This document shows positions 10,554 to 22,500 of a DNA stretch of 64,000 nt, one piece after another. Origin of the DNA: Chrysopilus asiliformis (taxonomy: Eukaryota; Arthropoda; Insecta; Diptera; Rhagionidae); the NCBI GenBank assembly GCA_964034945.1, contig OZ035964.1, positions 4,786,895 to 4,850,894 on the forward strand, in the 5' to 3' direction. The notes under the pieces were generated by a model. That model was not told where the DNA came from. It made no database searches and saw only the letters and a list, made by a program, of their open reading frames with translations. Within the stretch, counting starts at the first letter, position 1. The number at the start of each line of letters is the position of its first letter. A program made the position numbers and the translations under genes.

Positions 10554-13500
10554 GTAAGTTTTTTTTCTCCATTTTCAATAAAGTATGGTTATGGTTGCTC
10601 GACTCGTAAGATTATAAGCACTATTGGTTGCTTTGCGGGCCCACTGGATTATATTTCGAACTTTATTTTTCAAAACAAACGAATTGTTTCGATGCGCCGC
10701 ACGAAGAAAAACTGTCAGACAAACTGTCAAAAAAACTGTCAGAAAAAACTGTCATAAAAACTGTCAGAAAAACTCATAAAAACTGTCAAAAAAAACGGTC
10801 AGAAAGACAGCAGCGGTCGTAAAAATTGAGTTTTTCTTCGTGCAGTGTAGCGAAGTACAAGGAGAAAAATCAAAATACGAATATAAGAGACAGTGGACTC
10901 TTTAGCAACGGTTCCCTTAAAACAGGGAATTATTTCTAAAATTTTGGGAAAATTTCCAATTTTTTGGCATGGTTTCCCCTTTTGTGTGGGATTCATTACC
11001 AAAAAATTTCACTGTCTTGTATATTCCTATTTTTTGTAGGAATCTGTCCTATTATTTCTCTCAGTGTAGAAATGTAGCAGTGTCTGATCCATGCATCATT
11101 TCGAGGTATTAAACATTTTCTCACGATCCACAACCCCGTCTCTCCAACGGGGAGAGGGAAGACGGGGGTGGTCCGATTGGTGAACGCACTCAATTCACGC
11201 TTTAAAAATTATGCTGACCAATTTTGTCAAGCACCAAAAAGCTTCAAGGATTTTATATGTCCTGGGGTGAGAAAATTTAAATAAAGCTTGAAAAGTTTCA
11301 CTTATCAACACTTGCTCAATTCCTTTTGTTAGGTTTTAAGAGAATTTTTATAAAACTTTGCATCAGTGTGCCCGTTCTTAGACTCTTGAGGGTGACATTT
11401 TAATGGGATATTTTTTTACATGAAATTCACATAAGCTGCGTTTCCGACCCATGCAAAAAAAAAAAACTACTAGCAAGTACTGGGGAATACAGGATGTAAA
11501 CCAGTGTGTTTGAGATGGTGAAAGATATTTATTTCCGTTTATCTGTCTGTCTGTCTGCCGGTTTGTCTGTCTGTCTGTCCGTGAACACCATAACTTTCGA
11601 AAGAAATTACCTAGAGATTTGAAATTTTATGCAGTTGCGTTTCTCGTAAATGGCAATGCTTAATTCTTGAACGGGCAAAGTCGTACCATTCCTTCCCCTC
11701 TCCCCTTGGCCCATCTCCTGCTTTTTCTGCTGATGTCCCGCCGAATCCTGTAAGGCTTCGATTTATAAACAAAAAGGAGAGCCTAATTCGGTGTCCATTT
11801 TGTGAAAATTCGACTTTTCGTGGGACATCCCTCCCCCCTCCACCGCCCAAACCATTAGTGATATCGAAAAACGGACACCAGTTTCTTAATCAGGGGTCCG
11901 AAAAACCCCCCTTAGCAAAATCGGACACTTGTCAAAAAATTGAAAAAATCGTAAGGGGGACCCCTACACTTTTTTTAAGGACGAAAAATTCAAGTCCTTC
12001 GATCGGGCTGAAATTCAGAACTTAGACGTTATCGGGGACGGAGAGTCGATATCCGGTGTCCTTTTTGAGGGGGGCGGAACGGTTTGGGCGGTACAAGGAC
12101 GAGGTCCTTGAAAAATCCTTTTTTACCCAAAAAGGACACCGGAAATCGATTCCTCGTCCCCGAAAACTCCAAGATTTCGAATTTCATAAAAATCGTGCGA
12201 GCCGTTTCCGAGATAAAAGGTTTCAATTTTTAAAGATTTAACATTCGGTAAACCGTCTGTCCCTCGCGTAATTTTTGGCCTATCGACTGGCGGAAAACGG
12301 TTTTTGGTAGATTGGAGGATCCTTAAATATGTGTATTTTTTGTTTTTCCTGTAACTGTACAACTTTTTCTTAAAACAAAAATTTTCTCGAGACCTGAAAA
12401 TTTCTTGAATTTTTTTTGAAAAATTCGAAGAATTTACAAAATGATATTTTTAGGAAAAAATTACTGCAAAATGTTGAGAAATGGTCACAGAATACAAAAT
12501 TCCAATTAATTTCGCAATTTATAAACATTATAAATCATTTATTCAATTCTGGTTTTTCCATTGATTGTGAAATGGAATCGGTAAAAAAAGGCACCGGCAG
12601 TAAATCATTTATTCAACCTCCCCGCACCACCCCCCCCCCCCCCCCCCGCCCCCCTCCCCGACCTTGCTCATCTTAATTTGAAACGGAGAGTGGATACTTC
12701 GGTCACACTGTTTTGTAACCCCCTTTTGCAGAAAAAAGCCTCTCTTTCGCATTTGGTTAAATCCGAAGAGAAATAAACGTTAGGAAAATGTTGGAGGAAA
12801 AACTGTTTTCAAGAGAAAAACACCAGCAAATGTTGCCGAGACTGAACACAATTGTTTGTCTTTCAAGAAGTTGAAAAAAATACTTCTTCCAGTTGGATAC
12901 TGGAATTCGACCATTAATGATGTTTTAATGGTTTATGTTTTCTTTCTTTCTACACCTCTTGACTAAACTGTCCGTTTGTCAGTCTGTCCGGTGTTCGTAT
13001 CTTAAATAACTCGAGAATGCATTGAGCTACCGTCTTGGAATATTTTGTAAATAAGTTCTACAAAAATAGTATTTTTCTATCAACTTTTGGAAAAGTAACG
13101 GTAGCTATAACGGGTACCTCTCATACAATTATTTTGAAAAAATACCGTTTTTTGAAAATTTCTCGAACGCTATGCGATTTTAAAGAAAAATGAGCATAAC
13201 AAAATTTAAAGGATTTAAAATTTTCTACATTTTCTGCTTTAACGGGTTTTTTGTATCTCTAACGGTTCTCAAGACATTTAAAAAAAAGTTAGGTTTTTTG
13301 AAAATTTGTCAGTTTTTTTGAAAATTTATCAAAAATTTTGCGCTATTATGAAAAAAATGCATAAAAAACGATTCTTACGTATCTTTAACGGTTCTCAAGA
13401 CATTCGAAAGAATATTTTAATCATACTAATCATACTAATATATAAAAATGAGTTGATGTCTGTCTGTCTGTCTGGCTGTCTGTTTGTCTGTCTGTTCCTC

Positions 13501-16500
13501 TTTCACGCAAAAACGGCTGAACCGATTGACTTGAAATTTGGCATGAATGTCTGTGCTAGTTCTGGTTCCAACATAGGCATACGGTCGGGTGGTGGGGGGA
13601 GTAAGGGGAGGGGGTAAAATGATTTCAAAACTTAGTTTTTGCGCTATGTTACTCTTTCGCGGGGAAACTACTGAACCGATTGGCCTGAAATTTGGCATAG
13701 ATATTCGTCGGGGGTCCAGCCCCAACACAGACCCATTAAAAGGTAGCCCAAGAGGTGGGGGGAGTAAGGGGAGGGGGTAAAGTGATTTCGAAACTTAGTT
13801 TTTGCGCTATATTACCCTTTCGCGGGGTAACTACCGAGCCGATTGGCCTGAAGTTTAGCTCCAACATAGACCATAAAAAAAAAATTAAATTTGAACAAAC
13901 TTAACCCGGGCACGACGGGTATGCAAGCTAGTTTTACATATTTTTCGCGAAACTAAATATCGCAGAGGAAAGTTTTGTGTTGATCACAACTGATATTTTT
14001 AAATGAAAATTTAGCCTGCGGCGCAATTTTCGTCGCATACTGAAAGACCAAGATACTTTTTTTTATCTTAGATAATCACAAACGAAAATTGGGGCAAAAA
14101 CTTAAGGCTTCTTTCTGGCCGGTCTTCCAAGCATTGACAAAAATGCGTTTTATTAATGTTCTTTTTTTAGAAAGCGGAGATCGCCAAATACAGGCTTTGC
14201 CACTTTTGCCAGTTAGCCTTGGGACGTAATTTATGTAGTTTATAACTTAAAATCTATATATTCGATGAAAACAGACAAAAACTACTCGACAAGATCATGT
14301 AGTTTTGCATGGAGAATAAAATAAAAAATTAATGTAAGTGATCTGATATAAAGAGCTATCAATTAATCAATTTCGCTGCAATTAATACGAATAATGTCAA
14401 TGCCAATTGAATTCTGCAAATCTTTAATTCACTTTAACGCGCTAGAATTGTGTTACGAGATCATGTACTGATTTTGAATTCATTGTAAATGTCGTCTGTA
14501 AAATTGTGTCTGTAAAATTGAATTTCATACGGCGATTATTAAACTCAATTATCACACACTTAGGCCAGAATTGTCCCATTGTGATGCCATGTGATCTTTA
14601 ACGATCTTTTTATACGATTCGAACCATTTTGAGTTCCTGATCAAGCGGAGTAGTTATGCGAAACCCGTGGAATTTAGGTCTTCCAGATCATCTAAAGTCC
14701 ATTTCAGATTAACGATTGTGATTACGATTGAACTTCCTCGACCAATGAGATCAAAGCTTTCATGTCTCTATCCTTGAAAGCTTTGATCTCATTGGTCGAG
14801 GAGTTTCAGTCCATTCAGTAGTTGAAGATATGACACGGTTCGCAGCATGTAGAAGTGATTTGAGTGGATGAAAATATTCCTCTGTGGTCGGCGTGTCCAA
14901 CACTAAAACCCGTATTAAAATGAATTCAGTAGTTGAGGATATGGCAGGCGACGGGTTGTAATTGTGCAGGAGGGAGTGGTTTGAGTAGGTGAAAGTTTTC
15001 CTTGACACGTAGCCTACCTAACAGTAAAAACCGTATTAAAATGAATTCAGTAGTTGAGGAGACACCTGGAGAGGGGGTTTGCATGATGCGGGACAGAGAG
15101 GTTTGAGTTTGTGAAAATTTTCCTTGACAGATAACCTATCCTACACTGAAAACCGTGTTAAAATCCCTTCAGTGGTTCAAAAGATAACAGGCGAGGGGGT
15201 CACAAAGAAGCCGATATCGGGCCAATAACTAGCTATAAAGCATTCTCGCTGCCTAATTAACATATTTTATGAATGTGAAGTGAATCGGCCGTGATGCGGC
15301 TTCACACATACGTATTTCATACATAAAGATTTCCTGGCATTGCAAGCAAGCGCTTATCGCAAGCGCTTATCGCAAGAGCTTATCGAAAGCGCTTATCGCA
15401 AGCGCTTATCGCAAGCGCTTCTCGCAAGCTACCTTTTAAGATCTAGCGAAATGCTCGCATGGCAATATGTCGAAAGCTCATTGAGCGTTTGTGAAATTCG
15501 CACTCATTGTAGATTTTTTGGCGGCACTAAAAAATTGTGGGAATTTCTCCATCTTTTTCGAAGTGGCCATTTGCCTGGAAGATTCTAGTAGGGTGCCATT
15601 TTTTCCAATGTTCGTGTGTTACTGGCACACATGATGAATTTGCACAAAATTTGGGGGGTGCAGACTTAAAGAAAACGAATTTTTCCCGAAATAAGGACCA
15701 ATCTAGTGTGCATATCTATGATAGAACGGCAAAAACATCTTAAGTCGATTTTCAGGCGAAGCCAAATTGATCTGACTATTGATGCAAATACAGATCAGTT
15801 TGGCTTCGCTTGAATGTCGACTTAAGATGTTTGCCGTTTATGCTACAGATATCAGAGTCGAAACCATATTTTATTCAAAAAAAAACTTGTTATCTCCCGA
15901 TTGCGGTTTTTATTGTGATATTTTTAGACGAGATCTTTAAACAATTGGGCCAGTGCTGTACGGAGGGGCAGAAATGGTCATCGGAGAAGAATCACTGCAA
16001 GGATTATGAAATTCGAATTGACGCGATACCAACAGTTTGGCGGGGCCTATGCCTGTCAACATTCAGCATTTGCTGTTCGAAACACTTGAATCAGCAACAT
16101 TGTGCGGCTGGACAGGCAGCGGCCAAGGATGGCTCAAATTGTGATAATAATCGGGAATTCAATACAACGTCCTACATTGATTGCTGTAAGGCATGCCAAA
16201 TCGGTTTGGCAGTGGCGGCGAGTGGTAATAATTGCACGTCGAATATGTTTGCGTATTTATCGAATGATGAGTCATATATGAAATGTTGCCATGAGATTCA
16301 TGATCATGATCAGCCGGACACTTTTATATTGTCCGATACTGGTGAGTATGTTAAGAGTACTTATTAATTTTTCTCTCTCTCTCTTCGACTCTCTCTCTTT
16401 CTTAAACATTTTTGAAATTTTGTATCTGTATCTGTTAGATGATATTTGCAGCAAATTGGAGAATTTATGCTCACATATTTGTGAGAATACAGAGGATTCG

Positions 16501-19500
16501 TATGTGTGTAAATGTCATCCCGGCTATCAGTTGGATGACAATCGAGTTACGTGTTCACCGATCGGTAGCGGCTTTGGAATTTCCATTGACAGTGGCGAGA
16601 GCAATGAATATATTGAAGGGTAAGCGAATGTGTCACCTTTTTTTCAACAAATAAACAAAAAAAAAAGATTCTAAACAAATTCTAATCAAATATTTGAACT
16701 TGTGATCGAGTTTAAAGAATTTTCAACTCTTCTGAGCAATTCTAAACCATCGTAAAAAGTTTTTAAAAAGTTTAAAAAGTTCTTAACGAATTCGAAGCAA
16801 TTTTAGGAAGTTCTAAAAACTAGTACACCGACGAAAAATCCTTAATTAAAAATTTAAATATAAATCCTAACCAATTCAGAATCATTTCGAGAAATTCCCA
16901 GTATTTCTAAACAATTTAAAGAAATTCTAAACAAATAATAGAGAATTCTAAACGACTTTTTATAAATTCTGAGCAAATTCGAGGAATCCTAAACAATTCT
17001 TCACGAACTTGAAGCAATTCTATTGAATTCCAAACAATTTTGAGCAATTTTCGACAATGCTTAGCCACACTGAACAGTTTTGAAAAATTGTGAACATTTC
17101 TAAACAATTCTAACTAAATTCGAAGTCATTCTGTGGAATACTGAGAAACTCTAAACAAAATCTGATGAAATATAAGTCCTTGTGATCAACTTTAAGAAAT
17201 TTTAAACTGTTTTGAGGTACATCAAGAACTTGTAAACTATTCTGTAGAATTCTGAACAAATTCTAAGTAATTTTAAACAATAAGTTAGGATTTGAAGAAA
17301 CAAAAAATGTTTTTTTTTATATTTATCAGAGAATGCAAAGAGGGCTACGCTCGTCAAGATACCGACAGCGAGTGCACAGACATTGATGAGTGCGCAGACA
17401 ATACAGATTCATGCACAGCCGAGCAGTACTGCTACAATACGGATGGCGGATTTAAATGTCTAAATATACGATCGACCAACTGCCCGGATGGCTATCGATT
17501 CAATGCTAAAACGGAGGCATGCGAGGGTAAGGTGAATACAGTCGAATCGGGATAAGTGGGATCCGTCGGTGACATCCCACTTATCCAGGGTTGACTGTTG
17601 ATCAAATAAAAAAAAAAGAAGTTTCCGTGAAAACTTTTTCGCGCTTTTCAATTCTAAGGAATTTTAATCGTGATGTCATTTTATTTCTGGGGATGTGTGT
17701 GTGTGTATGTGGGTTTGTTTATCTTTTCAGATATTAACGAGTGCTTGGAGGATATCCACGACTGTAAACCATTGACGCAAACGTGTCTAAATTCCAGAGG
17801 AAGTTACACGTGCCAAGAGAAACCGTCAACGAAATGCATGCCAGGATTTCTATTTTCCACAGAAACGCGTGGATGCGAAGGTGAGAATTTTTCCACCGCG
17901 AACGAGAAATTTATTCCTTTATATTTTTATTCCTTTTTGCCCACCCCCAATCACCTACCCATGCTTTAAGATTTTCTAAGATGTTTAATACTTTTAATAT
18001 GCAATTAACCGTTTGGCCGTTTTTTTTGCGATTTATTTTTGTTAGACAAACTTAAAAAAAGTCGTCACACATTGCCAGTTAATTTTTGTGTCTTAAAAGT
18101 TACAAAAAGAAATTTTCTGTCAAATTTTTTTAAGTTTTTACCTACTTCTAGGCATTTATTAGCAAGTTTTTACCTACTTCTAGGCATTTATTAGCAATGT
18201 TCTAGATATTAATTTCTAAGCCAATGATTCTTAATCGAATTGAATAATAAACTTTTCAATTTCTCACATGATATTACAACCCAATTACGCTATAATTGAG
18301 TGATGAGTGTCAAAAAGTAATAGAATGACAGCCGAAAAAGATATTTCAGTCTCCTAGGGTTATGCAAACCATGGCTTCGTATCATTTTTGTCCTTTCTTT
18401 TGGGAAGAGGTTACGCCAGTTGCATACATCACCGAAGCCGCTCATCTCACATTAAATCCTGGACACGTTTACTGTCCGGTACGGTATATTTGTGTCTGGG
18501 TTGAATGTCGGAATTGCGAAAAAAAACCACTTCCACTGTGTACGGAGAGAGAAGAAAAAACGAGAAGCGTCAGAATGTTTAAAATTAAGGAATCAAACGT
18601 TCGGGGATGGTGGGGTGAATATTCGTAATTTCGGCAGTAATTTTCACCGTGTGATATCGCAACAATGAAATATTCTAATGGACAGTCAAGCGAAGGAGGG
18701 GAGGGTGCTGGTAGTAACTGTAGGGGAGGAGTTCGTACTTATGCATAGATTTTTTTTGTCACTGCTTGAAAAATAAATCTCGGTCCAAGGGACGAACAGT
18801 TTCCCGATGTGCTACTGAAATGTGTATCACTCATGGGGGTAATTTTGAAGGCAAACAACACTTCATTTAGGAGAATATTTGCCATTGTTAGGAATAGAAC
18901 GTTCACTCAATAAATATTTATTCACTCGATTTTTTGTTACATTTTTTAAATTTTCCGCTTCCTATGGAATTTGTTTTTTTTTTTCGATTGGTTTGTGAGC
19001 GGAGTGGGGGGTAGTGTGTACAGTGTGTACACGTGGTTTCAAATTTTACCGGAAAAATTGCAAAAAAAAATCGTTTCACAAATAGTTCGAATTTGATAGA
19101 CTGACAGATTGACAGACTGACAAACTGACAGACGGACAGATGGACAGATGGGTAGGCGGACAGATTGATAGACTGACAGATTGACAGACTGACAGACTGA
19201 CAGACTGACAGACTAACAGACTGACAGACTGACGGATTGACAGACATTTTTGTAATAAAATTTCGTTTTAATTCATTTGTTGTTTAAATTCGCCTAGATA
19301 TAAATGAATGCCTGGAAAATCCATGTGAAGAGGATTACACATGCGAAAATTATCCCGGAAATTATGAATGCCGGAAAATTATAACCACAACAACAATTCG
19401 CAACAGGCAGCCTCACAGCGGCAGTCAACAAACGAGTGACCAGAAATGTGGACCGGGATTCCGTTATAAACACAACAAATGTGTCGGTAAATATATCTCC

Positions 19501-22500
19501 ACTTCGCCCCCCCCCCCCCACCCCGACTCCCTTCCTTACACTTTCAGTGCGCGTTTGAGAATGTAGTCGAAGAGCTAGAAACTACTATTTAGTTAAAGAT
19601 ATTCTTTCTTTTTGGCGGGAAATTTAACTGGGATGAAATTCTTGATATGTCGTGGAATTTTTCCACTCTCCCCTACCCGTTTAATTTGTCATATTTCGTA
19701 TAATGACTTTTCAGATATTGATGAATGCTTGACGGACAAAAATGCCTGCGACAGCAATCAAATTTGCACAAATGAACAGGGCGGCTACAAATGCGATTGT
19801 AAAATTGGCTTCAAAATGGACACCACGCTTAATGCATGCGTAGGTTAGTCAAATTGCGGAGAAATCCACAAGAAAGATGTATAGTTTTTAGTTTTTTATT
19901 CTTTTTGAATTGATTTTTTGAAAAACCCTTTAGATATCAATGAATGCCAAATAAATAATCACAATTGCCTGCCATCGCAACGTTGCGACAATACTATTGG
20001 TTCGTACACTTGTACACGCCTACAGAGCTGTGGAACCGGATACACGTTAAATGTAGAAACGGCCCACTGTGATGGTAACCTTAAAAATTCGATAAAAATT
20101 AATTGAAAAAAATAAATAAATAAAAATTCAGACGACGATGAATGTGAGCTGGGAACACACGACTGTCCGACGGGTTACGAATGCCGAAATACCGTTGGAT
20201 CGTTCCGGTGCGATCGGATTCGCATAACAACGACACGCCGTCCGGCTTCGTATGCGACGACGCCATTGCCGACTCGTTTCTATCCGACAGCGGCAACATC
20301 GCAAGGACAAACGCCCGTGGGTCACTATGATCCGTCGATTTATTATTCATCGCAGACAAACAGTCACCAGACATCGGAATATGCACCGACAACGACGCAA
20401 CGATATCCGGCGGATCCATCATGCGGTTATGGATTTCAGAGAAATCATCTTGGCGCCTGTGTTGGTAAGTGAATACCCTCCCCCTCTATCTGGCCGGAAA
20501 CTTTTTTTTTGTGATTGTAAAACTTTTTCTAAAGATATATTAGGAATTTTTCAAACTGAATTGTCACCATATTTCTATGCGTTTAAGATATCGATGAATG
20601 CCGAGTAGCGACACCTTGCGGATCACATCAGCGATGCATAAACACCAATGGGTCATATCGCTGTCAAAACTTGTTGCTTTGTCAGGGCGGATTTAAATCT
20701 ACACCAGATGGTAGCACATGTGTAGGTATGTTGATTTATTTTGTGCTTGTGTGCTTCAACCCCCCACCCCCAGACTGACTGACAGACAAACAAACTGACA
20801 GATTGACAGACGGTAACAGACAGTGACAGACTGACAGACAAACAAACTGACAGTATTTTGAATAATCCGCATCCATTACGGATCGAAGAGATCGGTAAAT
20901 TTCTCCGATTCCGCTAGCACAAGTCATACTAACGGGTTTTATTCTAATTTCCCAATCAAGATATTGACGAATGTGAAACGGGAGAGCACAACTGTGGCCC
21001 GGATCAGATCTGCCGAAATCGTATGGGTGGCTATATCTGCTCCTGTCCCACCGGACACGCGTTAAATTCATACAATCGATGCGAGGATATCAACGAGTGC
21101 GAATTCCAGCGGGAGCAAGTGTGCCCCCACAATTCGGCATGCGAAAATTCGATTGGCTCGTATAGATGCGAATGCAATCCTGGATTCAAGAAATCCCAGG
21201 ATAATGACAAAACCTGCATGGATATTGACGAATGCGAGGAGATCTACGGCCTGTGCGAACAAAAGTGTATAAATTTCTGGGGATCCTATCGGTGCGGATG
21301 CAATCAAGGATACGAGCTGAACGCGGACAATCGGACATGCAATGATATTGACGAGTGCGAAGTTCATAAATCGTACAATCTGTGCACAGGCTTCTGCGAC
21401 AATGTGCCGGGTTCATACGAATGCTCGTGCCCGGCCGGATACGAGCTCGGCACCGACAAGAACTCCTGTCATGACATCGATGAGTGCGGCTTACCGAACG
21501 TATGTAGCGGGCGCAACGAAATATGCACGAATATGCGGGGTAGCTATCGATGTTCAACAATTCAATGTCCCTACGGGTATATTCTGGATCCGGATCAGAA
21601 AAAGTATGTTATAAAATAGCTTTCCTTACTGATTTTTACTACCCGTATTTGCTTAAAATTTTCTTTCCAGTCGATGTCGAACAGAGACAAACATTTGCGA
21701 GGGTGACGAATGCTTCAATAAACCATCGTCGTACACGTACAATTTCATAACTTTGGTGTCACGAATGCTGATACCACCCCAAGGTCGTACGCTCTTCACA
21801 TTACGCGGACCAGCTTGGTATGAGAATATCGACTTTGATTTAAACATCGCGAAAATCGAGGCGGCATCAAATGTCGAAAGGGCAACCGAACATCATTTCT
21901 CGTAAGTTAATCTAGATTTTCTTTTCTAGAGATTTAGAAGGTTTTCCCGTGAAAAACTCAGAGTGTAGGGATGGAGGATGATACAACATGATGTCGCTAT
22001 TTTGTGATCTCCTTATTCCAACGTGCTTAGGAAGCTGCGCCAGGAGCACAGACTGCCAGTTTCATGAAAAACAGTTAAGGCGTTTGGTGTGTACTGGGCT
22101 CCATCTATAAAGGGAGAGAAGCTTGGAGAAAAAATATTTTCAACACCTTTTCTAGTCAGGAAATATTTTTTTCGAATTCTTAGAAGCGAGTATTGGGCAG
22201 GAAAAATATTTTCAAGACCTTTTCTAGTCAGGAAATATTTTTTTCGAATTTTTAGAAGCGAGTTCTGGGCAGGAAAATATTTTCAATACCTTTTCTAGTC
22301 AGGAAATATTTTTTTCGAATTTTTAGAAGCGAGTTCTAGGCAGGAAAAATATTTTCAAGACCTTTTCTAGTCAGAAAATATTTTATTCGAACTTTTAGAA
22401 GCGAGTTCTGGGCAGGAAAATATTTTCAAGACCTTTTCTAGTCAGGAGATATTTTTTTCGAATTTTTAGAGGCTTGTTATGAGTAGGAAAAATATTTTCA

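Noticed and set aside
20099..20422. Antisense and alternative-frame ORFs over fibulin exon 9
   Set aside because: They overlap the sense EGF/linker exon and have no domain or splice support.
21031..21560. Antisense ORFs of up to 124 codons across fibulin exon 11
   Set aside because: Shadow of the EGF codons; the sense strand has a phase-consistent, domain-rich exon.
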